DNA of 49,446 bases. It comes from Wenzhouxiangellaceae bacterium (lineage in GTDB: Bacteria > Pseudomonadota > Gammaproteobacteria > Xanthomonadales > Wenzhouxiangellaceae). The DNA is taken from assembly GCA_028289455.1 (NCBI GenBank), contig JANQPN010000054.1, positions 1 to 49,446 of the forward strand, in the 5' to 3' direction. The notes under the pieces were generated by a model. That model saw only the letters and a program-made list of their open reading frames with translations, searched no databases and had not been told where the DNA came from. The position numbers and the translations under genes were made by a program. Every line of letters starts with the position of its first letter. Within the stretch, counting starts at the first letter, position 1. This document shows, piece after piece, positions 43,098-49,446 of this stretch.

Positions 43098-43772
43098 TCA
43101 GTCGACACTCATTGCCAACACCCGGCTGATTTGGCTGAGTTCCCTGCCGCTTTGCTGAGACCATTCATTAAAGGCGGCCTGAACGGTCCGCAGGTCCCGT
43201 TGCGAGGAGGGCGTCCGGGTTACCACGTCAGCTATCTGCAGTGCTTTAACGACATCGCCGGACAATACAAATGAACTCACGCCCATGCTGCGCAGAAAAT
43301 ACTGCGCCGAGGTGCCGCCCAGCCGGCTGGCGCGTTTTTTCAGATCTATCAGCAGTTCAGCATAGTTGTCCTGGCTCCAGCTGGCGAAGTAAGCGCCTGC
43401 AGATCCGTGTTCACCGGCGATATCCAGAATGAAGCTGGCATTGGACCGGGTGGCCGCCAGTTTTTTGAAATGCCGGATCAGGTCGGCATTGGTGACCATT
43501 GCATCAATGGCCTCATCCGGTAGATAGGCCACATGCATGGGTTCAAAATTGTTGAAAGCCTGCTCGAATGCCGGCCATTTGTTGTCCACTACCCGCCACA
43601 CAAACCCGGCCCGGAAGACCGCACGGGTCATTTCCGACAGCCAGCGGTCATCGGGGATTTTTCTGATGGCGGCGGCTGACTTGGGTTTGGTATTGGCCAA
43701 CAGTTTTTCCAGCGCTTTTTCACCGCCTTTGCGGCCAGCGGCGCGTTGGTAGATAGCGTCAAATGTCTGCAT
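43098..43772 (-). CDS. DNA-3-methyladenine glycosylase I-like protein
   Basis: The 224-residue protein has the plan of a Tag-related branch of the HhH-GPD superfamily: FDAIYQRAAGRKGGEKALEKLL, AAIRKIPDDRWLSEMTRAVF, GFVWRVVDNKWPAFEQAF, ASFILDIAGEHGSAGAYF, RLGGTSAQYFLRSMGVSSFV and QQSGRELSQISRVLAMSVD. Members are annotated as 3-methyladenine glycosylase I by similarity. They lack the N-terminal zinc Cys of classical Tag (CGW), so the true lesion is uncertain. It starts at ATG 43772. It stands downstream of an SRPBCC gene on the same strand with a 114-base gap. Confidence 0.8.
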   Translation of the reverse strand: MQTFDAIYQRAAGRKGGEKALEKLLANTKPKSAAAIRKIPDDRWLSEMTRAVFRAGFVWRVVDNKWPAFEQAFNNFEPMHVAYLPDEAIDAMVTNADLIRHFKKLAATRSNASFILDIAGEHGSAGAYFASWSQDNYAELLIDLKKRASRLGGTSAQYFLRSMGVSSFVLSGDVVKALQIADVVTRTPSSQRDLRTVQAAFNEWSQQSGRELSQISRVLAMSVD

Positions 43773-43886
43773 GCTTAAAAGGTCCGGTGCAATCGTGGAA
43801 CAGTGTAACCGGTTGCACCGGACAGTGGGGACCGTCAGCAGTTTGCTGCCTGAGTTACCGGCTGACCTCCAGTACTCATATCGGCA

Positions 43887-44384
43887 TCAGGCTGCAACCG
43901 GCTCAGCATCGATCAGGTAACCGTTCTGATCAATCAGCTTGCCGGTACGCACATGGTCCTCCAAACCTTTAAGCATGCCGTTCAACGCTTTGGTGAATTG
44001 CGGCTTCATCATCAATTTAGCCATCACCCAGCCCGCCGGGCCGAATTTAGGCTGGAAATTAAACTGCACATCCACCCGGGTGGTATTCGGGTTGATGGGA
44101 GTGACGGAAAAACGGGCATTGCCGGCTTTGATGGGTACTTCAATGTCGTATAAATCGAGCTCATAAAACGAGCCTTCCTGGTAGCGGGTAATCACTTCCT
44201 TAACACTGCCTCCGCCGGCGAATTCGCAGATGCGCTGCGCACCAGGACCAACCACCACGTCATTCAGTACTTCCGAGTGTGAAACGCCGGGTGCGAATTT
44301 GTAGATGCCACCGTAATCGGCCATCGCGGCCCACAATTTATCCGCCGGCAGTCCAATGGTTTTGCTGACCTGAACCGTATGCAT
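43887..44384 (-). CDS. SRPBCC-family (polyketide cyclase/START-like) protein
   Basis: The 165-residue single-domain protein has a START-like helix-grip fold: HTVQVSKTIGLPADKLWAAM at the start, then GVSHSEVLNDVVVGPGAQRI and RVDVQFNFQPKFGPAGWVMA. The long C-terminal helix (KALNGMLKGLEDHVRTG) is typical. These proteins bind hydrophobic ligands; ligand and role are unknown. AGGAGAG lies upstream of ATG 44384. No partner gene gives a clue. Confidence 0.88.
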   Translation of the reverse strand: MHTVQVSKTIGLPADKLWAAMADYGGIYKFAPGVSHSEVLNDVVVGPGAQRICEFAGGGSVKEVITRYQEGSFYELDLYDIEVPIKAGNARFSVTPINPNTTRVDVQFNFQPKFGPAGWVMAKLMMKPQFTKALNGMLKGLEDHVRTGKLIDQNGYLIDAEPVAA

Positions 44385-44601
44385 TGCTGCTCTCCTGTGT
44401 TGTTGCTCAACAAGGTTATATGGACTTTTATTGCAATAGGGAGAGCTGGAAATGGGTTTGGTTGGTGCAGTTTTGCACCGCTATTCAATAGGCAGGAGCG
44501 GACCATGCCATGACCTGACAGAAACAGAAAAAATTAGTCAGTAGGAAGTGATAGCCATCCAGGCAATGGATTGCCCTGAGGTATTTAAGTCTTTCAGCGA
44601 G

Positions 44602-46458
44602 CTATGCCCGCCTTCTCCAACTGAGCAACCCCAAAAAGACAGCCAGCAAACCCATTGCCCAAAGCGCCCATGGGTTCAGGGCAGGGACTTCGAATGGAGG
44701 TTCCGGTGTGCCGAAGATCAGGTAGGCCGATCCGGCAAATTCGTCACTTGCCCCGCTACCGGCAGCGCCAATCAAAAAATCTGCAGCGCCATCACCGTTG
44801 ATATCACCGGCTTTACTGACGTCCTGCCCAGCAAGGGTTTCACTATTGCCTCTAAACGCGAACCCAGCCACATCAGGGTCAATGGTGGGTATGCTGGACA
44901 GGTTGATGATTGCGGATGAGAGACTATCCAGCTCCGGGTTGCCGAATATCACATAGGAAATGCCTGCCCCCAGGCTAGCGTCTGAGGCAGTGCCGATAAT
45001 GATGTCATTGTAACTGTCGTTATTGATGTCCCCAATGTCACTGACGGAAAAACCAGCCTGATGGCCGGCTTCGTCTATTCCCCTGAAAAGCAGCCCGGGC
45101 GTATTGGGGTTTTCTGTTGTAAGGCTGAACAGGTTGATGATTGGTGATGAACGTTCGCTTAAGGCTGTATCACCAAAAAGCACAAAGGCTTCACCGACAG
45201 CAAAATTACCGTTGTGGCTGGCTGAGGGAGCGCCAATGAGTAAGTCATCGATACCATCTTTATTGATATCACCGGCGCGGCTGACTGCTCTACCGGAAAA
45301 GTCATCTGAATCAAGTCCATTGATAATCAGTCCATTGAGCTCCGGGCTATCGGTATTCAGGCTGGACAGGTTAATTATCTGAGATGATGTTGCATCCCAT
45401 TCAGTATTGCCAAAAATCAGGTAAGTCAGGCCAGATGAAGGGTGATTATTGGTTTCAGCTGTGAATGCGCCGATGAGAATATCCTCTACGCCATCATCAT
45501 TGATGTCGCCTGCATTACTGACCGAGAATCCAGGTGAAATACCTCTGATGACCAGCCCGGGTGGTTCCGAATTATTGCTGCGCAGACTGGAGAGGTTAAT
45601 TTCAGAATCTGGTTGAGAGGCCAGATCAGGCCGGCCAAAAATAATATAGGTCTCGCCAGGCACCTCACCCGGTACACCGATGGGGTCCGGCCCGGCACCG
45701 GGTGCTGTGATCAACAGGTCACTGATACCGTCGCCGTTAACATCAGCGGCGCTGACCCCGCGACCGGATTGATCACCCAAATCAACACCTTTGATGACCA
45801 GTCCGTCTGCATCAGGGTTGTTGCTGTTAAGAGTGGACAGGTTGATCACCGATGCCGGCATGTTAGCCATATCCGCGCTGCCGAATACCAGATAAGTCAC
45901 ACCGACGTTGTCATTTCGAGGACCCCGAAACGGTGCGCCGATCAGCAGGTCATCAAAGCCGTCTGCATTCACATCGCCGGCGCTGCTGGCGGAAAAGCCG
46001 CCGGAACCGTAATCTTCACTAAGTCGGAAGGTCAGTCCTGAGATGCTGGACGCATCGGTGCCCACATCGGCAACGTTGATGATCGGTGTTTCCAGCTGGT
46101 TAAATTCACTGCTGCCAAAGATGACGTGGAATTCACCAAAGCGCCTGCGTTCTCCCTCCGGTTGTGCGCCAATCAGAAAATCATCGAAGTCGTCACCATT
46201 CAGATCACCTGCATCGCTGACCAGAATGCCAAACTGATCACCAGGTGCTAAACCATCAACCCGTATCGCGTTGAATCTGTCGCTGTATAGGGCATTGTTT
46301 AAATTAAATGAGCCTCGGTTGGGAAAGTCCTGCGAATAACCCGTGACTGTAACGCCGCCAATCAGCAGCAAACCGGTGATTGCCTGCAAAGCCCTGTGGA
46401 ACCCGGAAGTGGTCTGAATGTCTGCAGAATCACAGCGAAATGGTGGTAAGACTCTCAT
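44602..46458 (-). CDS. Secreted FG-GAP beta-propeller protein with IPTL-like tail
   Basis: The 618-residue protein has a signal segment (ALQAITGLLLIGGVTVTGYS) after a 23-residue polar start. Seven FG-GAP/integrin-alpha-type repeats follow, each with a calcium-binding loop: DLNGDDFDDFLIGA, DVNADGFDDLLIGAP, DVNGDGISDLLITAP, DINDDGVEDILIGAF, DINKDGIDDLLIGAP, DINNDSYNDIIIGTA and DINGDGAADFLIGAA. Seven blades make a full propeller. The tail VPALNPWALWAMGLLAVFLG then SWRRRA is IPTL-CTERM-like. Probably a surface-exposed adhesion or matrix protein needing calcium. It is paralogous to the gene at 46695-48365, which ends differently. Confidence 0.9.
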   Translation of the reverse strand: MRVLPPFRCDSADIQTTSGFHRALQAITGLLLIGGVTVTGYSQDFPNRGSFNLNNALYSDRFNAIRVDGLAPGDQFGILVSDAGDLNGDDFDDFLIGAQPEGERRRFGEFHVIFGSSEFNQLETPIINVADVGTDASSISGLTFRLSEDYGSGGFSASSAGDVNADGFDDLLIGAPFRGPRNDNVGVTYLVFGSADMANMPASVINLSTLNSNNPDADGLVIKGVDLGDQSGRGVSAADVNGDGISDLLITAPGAGPDPIGVPGEVPGETYIIFGRPDLASQPDSEINLSSLRSNNSEPPGLVIRGISPGFSVSNAGDINDDGVEDILIGAFTAETNNHPSSGLTYLIFGNTEWDATSSQIINLSSLNTDSPELNGLIINGLDSDDFSGRAVSRAGDINKDGIDDLLIGAPSASHNGNFAVGEAFVLFGDTALSERSSPIINLFSLTTENPNTPGLLFRGIDEAGHQAGFSVSDIGDINNDSYNDIIIGTASDASLGAGISYVIFGNPELDSLSSAIINLSSIPTIDPDVAGFAFRGNSETLAGQDVSKAGDINGDGAADFLIGAAGSGASDEFAGSAYLIFGTPEPPFEVPALNPWALWAMGLLAVFLGLLSWRRRA

Positions 46459-46538
46459 CTAACGCCCTGTTATTGTGAAGATAATAGCTATAAACCCAGC
46501 CCGGCTGAGAGAATTGCAAAATCAATTTCAACAAACCT

Positions 46539-46694
46539 CTATCGGCTGGATTCCCTTACCCATAGCGTAGCAAAGCTGACTTCGAAATCATATTCCAGGG
46601 CTGGATTATTTGTGAGAGTGCACTCGGTCGTGAAACGGTGGTTGTTGGAGTAACACATATCGCGGTTGGGATCCGCACATGCGGCATTTTCAAG
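46539..46694 (-). pseudogene. In-frame coding remnant after the second FG-GAP gene
   Basis: Reading on past the TAA at 46695-46697 in the same frame gives 51 more codons before a TAG. They include ADPNRDMCYSNNHRF and EYDFEVSFATLWVRE. The last part recurs at 48403-48461 (47-base blocks 46551-46597 and 48415-48461 agree at 42 positions). Most differences within the shared 14 codons are silent or conservative, as in once-selected coding sequence. It may be the lost end of the FG-GAP protein, cut off by a stop, or the tail of a deleted gene. The family is not recognised. Confidence 0.5.
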
Positions 46695-48365
46695 TTATTC
46701 CTCAGTCAGAGATTCAAATCCATTCTTGAATTGCGGCAGTTCTCGTCCGAAAACGATATAAAGCTCACCTGGATTGTCCATGCTGGTCACGCCTGTGGTA
46801 TTGGTGCTTACGCTAAAGTCAGATAGCCCATCGTTATTTATATCACCAATATCCGCCACAAAACTACCGGCATTATGACGGTCATCGGATCCTCGCATGG
46901 AAAAGCCATCGGAATTCATTAAACTGCTCACATTCAATGGCGATACAAATCCGTTGTCAGAGCCAAATAATGTATATGCGAAGCCCTGATCAAAAACCCC
47001 TGCTGATGGTGCGCCTATGATAAAGTCATCAATACCGTCAGCATTAGTGTCACCGACAAAGCTTACGGAAGCTCCAAATTGTTGAGTTCTGCCGTCTGTG
47101 TCTACAATCACACCATCCTTGCTATCAATATCATTCAGAAATAATGGCAATTCATAACCTCTTTCATCACCGAAAATGATAAAGACCCGTCCTGGAAATT
47201 CGACACCATTATCGATAGGGCTTCCTCTAATTGCGCCTATCAGCAAGTCCTTAAGGCCGTCTTGATTAACATCATGCCCACCACTGACTGAGTTACCTGC
47301 CTGATCGCTGACATCACCTGAGAATATAGCACCATTAGTCTCATCCAGGTCGTTCAACTCGAATGGATGCTCAAGCCCAGAATCACTTCCGTAGACCAGG
47401 TAAGCCAATCCGGCGGCTGTGTTGCCAGAATAGTCGGCGCTCATGGCGCCAATTAGGATATCGTCGATGCCGTCACCATTGACATCGCCGGCTTGGCTCA
47501 GCGAATTTCCGGTGAAATCAAACTCTCGCCTGCCATTAATTATCAATCCATTTTCGCCATCAAGATCACTCAGATCGAATCGGTCACCAAAACCTGTGGT
47601 TTTCCCAAAAACAATATAAACCTGCCCTACGCCCAACTCTCCGTTAATATCAGCAAAGGTCGATGACAACAACAGGTCATCAACACCATCGTGGTTAAAA
47701 TCGCCAGCTTCGGAAGCTGCTGCCAAGCGATCACGTCTAGCAATTCCGTTGATGACAAAGCCCGATTCGTTGTTCAGGTCACTCAACTGGAATGGTGATT
47801 CAAAGCCAGCAGTAGTTCCAAAAATGACATAGCACGCACCAGGCTCGTCAATCCCATTGGCATCGACGCCAGGTGCACCGATGACGAAGTCATCTAGACC
47901 GTCACCGTTAATATCCCCTGCGGCCCCAACACGTCCGGCCCGATCAAAGGCATTAATGCCATTGATGATGACACCATTACTACCATCCAGGGTGGATAAT
48001 TCAAAAGAGGATGGAAAGCTCAAGCTATTGCCAAACAGCAGGTAACTTTGCCCAGCATAAATGTTGCCATTAGGGCTGGCACTTACAGCGCCGATAATGA
48101 CATCATCGATTCCATCTCCATTGATATCCCCAGCTGAGGTTGCCGCTCCTGGCCTCAGATCACCAATCTCTATCCCTTTGACAATAAAGCCGTTCCTGCC
48201 ATTGAGATTGCTCAGGTCTATGGTGGTGGATGTTTGTGCAAGTACTGTTGAGTAAAAACCACAGAACAGTACTGTCCCGCTCAATGCTGCTCGTACTGCC
48301 GTTTGCAGATCAAAACACTCGTCAGTATTCAAAGCTGTGCCTGAATTGTCGATTGTTTGGATCAA
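46695..48365 (-). CDS. Secreted FG-GAP beta-propeller protein with NGFE-type end
   Basis: The protein has 556 residues. A signal-like hydrophobic segment (ALSGTVLFCGFYSTVLAQ) is followed by seven FG-GAP repeats, with loops such as DINGDGIDDVIIGA, DINGDGLDDFVIGAP, DFNHDGVDDLLLSST, DVNGDGIDDILIGAM, DVNQDGLKDLLIGAI, DTNADGIDDFIIGAP and DINNDGLSDFSVST. The end is LPQFKNGFESLTEE instead of an IPTL tail. The start is a problem: the only full-length start is TTG 48365, directly after an in-frame TGA and without a ribosome-binding site. ATG 48369 is out of frame. The 5' end may have been damaged or rearranged, so the gene may be poorly expressed or degenerate. Same family as the downstream gene at 44602-46458. 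Confidence 0.8.
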   Translation of the reverse strand: MIQTIDNSGTALNTDECFDLQTAVRAALSGTVLFCGFYSTVLAQTSTTIDLSNLNGRNGFIVKGIEIGDLRPGAATSAGDINGDGIDDVIIGAVSASPNGNIYAGQSYLLFGNSLSFPSSFELSTLDGSNGVIINGINAFDRAGRVGAAGDINGDGLDDFVIGAPGVDANGIDEPGACYVIFGTTAGFESPFQLSDLNNESGFVINGIARRDRLAAASEAGDFNHDGVDDLLLSSTFADINGELGVGQVYIVFGKTTGFGDRFDLSDLDGENGLIINGRREFDFTGNSLSQAGDVNGDGIDDILIGAMSADYSGNTAAGLAYLVYGSDSGLEHPFELNDLDETNGAIFSGDVSDQAGNSVSGGHDVNQDGLKDLLIGAIRGSPIDNGVEFPGRVFIIFGDERGYELPLFLNDIDSKDGVIVDTDGRTQQFGASVSFVGDTNADGIDDFIIGAPSAGVFDQGFAYTLFGSDNGFVSPLNVSSLMNSDGFSMRGSDDRHNAGSFVADIGDINNDGLSDFSVSTNTTGVTSMDNPGELYIVFGRELPQFKNGFESLTEE

Positions 48366-48402
48366 TCATATTGCTGCGAGTTTGATGATGGGGGTCCCGA
48401 TA

Positions 48403-48461
48403 TTAATAAATAGTTTCCCTTATCCATAGAGTAGCAAAGCTGACTTCAAAATCATAATTCA
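48403..48461 (-). pseudogene. Truncated gene tail abutting the REP element
   Basis: The minus-strand frame reads VNYDFEVSFATLWIRETIY and a stop. It matches the remnant behind the second FG-GAP gene (46539-46694). Everything upstream of it has been replaced by the inverted repeat that starts at 48464. It looks like the last codons of a lost third copy of the FG-GAP unit. Confidence 0.5.
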
Positions 48462-48463
48462 CC

Positions 48464-48531
48464 GTAGGAGCAGACATGTCTGCGACCGCATACAGGTCAA
48501 GGGGCTATGTCGCAGACATGTCTGCTCCTAC
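48464..48531. repeat. REP-like paired palindrome
   Basis: Two perfectly complementary 23-base arms (48464-48486 and 48509-48531) enclose 22 bases. Each arm begins or ends with GTAGGAGC/GCTCCTAC and contains the self-complementary core GCAGACATGTCTGC. The GTAGGAGC start and paired inverted layout are typical of REP (repetitive extragenic palindromic) sequences moved by RAYT transposases in gammaproteobacteria. Only this copy was seen in the window, and no RAYT gene. Confidence 0.8.
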
Positions 48532-48611
48532 AAGTACAACCATTGTCGGACTGGCTGTTTGACCTGCATGAGCAGCCGGATAACGCGTGTTCGGCAGCAC
48601 AAACAAGCACA

Positions 48612-48627
48612 TAGCGTTACAATAGAC
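48612..48627 (+). promoter_or_regulatory. Candidate -10 region before the mutase gene
   Basis: The 16 bases CATAGCGTTACAATAG, with TACAAT as a possible -10, lie 52 bases before the ATG. They are identical to the site at 16598-16613. No good -35 is seen. The rest of this 314-base gap between coding genes is filled by the gene remnant and the REP element. Confidence 0.35.
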
Positions 48628-48679
48628 AGTTACCTTTAACGCCTGTACGGCAGGCACTGCAATCATTGAGAGAGAGTTC

Positions 48680-49446
48680 ATGAGCACCACGGCTTCCGAT
48701 CTGGGCATCAAACGCGAAACCGAGCAGGACAACCCTTTGCGGTTTGTCACTGCGGCTTCGTTATTCGACGGTCACGATGCCGCCATCAATATCATGCGCC
48801 GGCTGATCCAGGCGCAGGGGTGTGAAGTGGTGCACATGGGGCATAACCGCTCGGTGGATGATGTGGTGCGGGCAGCCATTCAGGAAGATGCCGATGCCAT
48901 TGCCATCAGCTCTTATCAGGGCGGGCATGTGGAGTATTTCAAATACATGGTCGACCGGCTGAAAGATCAGGGCGCGGAGCATATCAAAGTGTTCGGCGGC
49001 GGCGGCGGTACCATTACCCTGGATGAGATCAGCGAGCTGCATGCGTATGGCGTAGAACGCATTTACCACCCGGACGACGGCATGAACATGGGCCTGGTGG
49101 AAATGATTGAAGACGTGGTCAAACGCGCGGAAGAAGCCCGTCAGCCGGAACAGGAACCACAGAGTGTTGACCGGGATGATCACCAGACTGTCGGCGCGAT
49201 GATTTCCGCGCTGGAAACCGGCGAAATCGACGACGATCGGCTCATTTCGCTGCGCAAACAATGGCAGTTGGCGGCAGGCAATACCCCGGTAGTGGGTATT
49301 ACCGGTACTGGTGGAGCAGGTAAATCATCGGTAACCGATGAATTGCTGAACCGCTTTTTGCTGCATTTCCCGGAAATGCGTATTGCGGTGCTGGCGGTGG
49401 ATCCTACCCGGCGTAAAACCGGTGGGGCATTGCTGGGCGACCGTAT
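48680..49446 (+). CDS. icmF: Fused isobutyryl-CoA mutase IcmF (5' part)
   Basis: The visible 255 residues begin with a cobalamin-binding domain: FVTAASLFDGHDAAINIM (the DxHxx B12 signature), AIAISSYQGGHVEYFKYMV and KVFGGGGGTITLDEI. A short acidic linker follows, then a MeaB-like P-loop GTPase domain starting VVGITGTGGAGKSSVTDELL with AVLAVDPTRRKTGGALLGDR. B12 domain first, G-protein chaperone second is the order of IcmF, the fused adenosylcobalamin-dependent mutase that interconverts isobutyryl-CoA and n-butyryl-CoA (some also act on isovaleryl-CoA). The catalytic mutase domain should lie beyond the window edge. The link to the leucine genes elsewhere in the window is only thematic. Confidence 0.93.
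   Translation, partial: MSTTASDLGIKRETEQDNPLRFVTAASLFDGHDAAINIMRRLIQAQGCEVVHMGHNRSVDDVVRAAIQEDADAIAISSYQGGHVEYFKYMVDRLKDQGAEHIKVFGGGGGTITLDEISELHAYGVERIYHPDDGMNMGLVEMIEDVVKRAEEARQPEQEPQSVDRDDHQTVGAMISALETGEIDDDRLISLRKQWQLAAGNTPVVGITGTGGAGKSSVTDELLNRFLLHFPEMRIAVLAVDPTRRKTGGALLGDR

Noticed and set aside
48505..49261. Minus-strand frames of 81 and 166 residues at the right end
   Set aside because: They are antisense to the icmF 5' part, whose B12 and P-loop motifs are unmistakable.

Overview
The window looks like a chromosomal segment of a free-living gammaproteobacterium. The evidence is a pspABC operon behind a sigma-54 promoter, an rml/manC sugar-nucleotide cluster, FkpA-like, PrfC, NorM-like MATE and MscL proteins, and a leucine-degradation gene pair. 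There are also surface proteins with IPTL-type C-terminal sorting tails or C-terminal (D/N)GFE motifs. I associate that mix with Wenzhouxiangellaceae- or Marinicella-like lineages, but this is an impression and not a measurement. I saw no rRNA, tRNA, CRISPR array, phage or insertion sequence. The two ends cut through genes: an SPFH-domain gene on the left and a fused isobutyryl-CoA mutase gene on the right.

Layout. 1-2492: partial SPFH gene, ssb, and a secreted beta-propeller protein with an IPTL-like tail. 2502-8317: a tight + strand run rmlB-rmlA-rmlC-rmlD-manC plus a secreted DUF1684 protein; the first five make dTDP-L-rhamnose and GDP-mannose, but no glycosyltransferase is present. 8342-9421: a uracil-DNA-glycosylase-family gene and a TfoX N-terminal-domain gene. 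9700-13623: the most striking block, an apparent operon of a TPR-CHAT (caspase-like) lipoprotein, a small membrane protein, an ECF sigma factor and a zinc-finger transmembrane anti-sigma factor. 13662-17367: crotonase, pspABC, FKBP isomerase. 17428-22800: DUF1289, CoA-type Nudix hydrolase, DUF4139 protein, a Gly/Tyr/Arg-rich secreted protein, an enoyl-CoA isomerase and prfC. 22805-28288: MATE exporter, CNT nucleoside transporter, a PLP dehydratase/racemase, mscL and an M14 carboxypeptidase. 28484-30425: two secreted proteins of unknown role. 30443-33774: isovaleryl-CoA and leucine dehydrogenases and a MarR regulator with a clear operator. 34011-38368: DUF885 lipoprotein, membrane alpha/beta hydrolase, LysR regulator. 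38421-48531: surface-protein territory, with a 1489-residue IPTL-CTERM protein, two seven-bladed FG-GAP proteins, gene remnants and a REP-like inverted repeat, interrupted by a TagI-like glycosylase and an SRPBCC gene.

The best candidate for an undescribed system is the TPR-CHAT / ECF sigma / anti-sigma operon. It has the same kinds of parts as the Craspase pathway of type III-E CRISPR (a TPR-CHAT protease controlling a sigma factor through an inhibitor), but here there is no CRISPR component and the protease carries a lipoprotein signal. This would place it in the same compartment as the outer domain of the anti-sigma factor. Secondary points are a leader with two mutually exclusive pairings in front of the giant surface protein, a perfect 9+9 operator before marR, the sigma-54 psp promoter, and decay of a duplicated FG-GAP locus beside a REP element.
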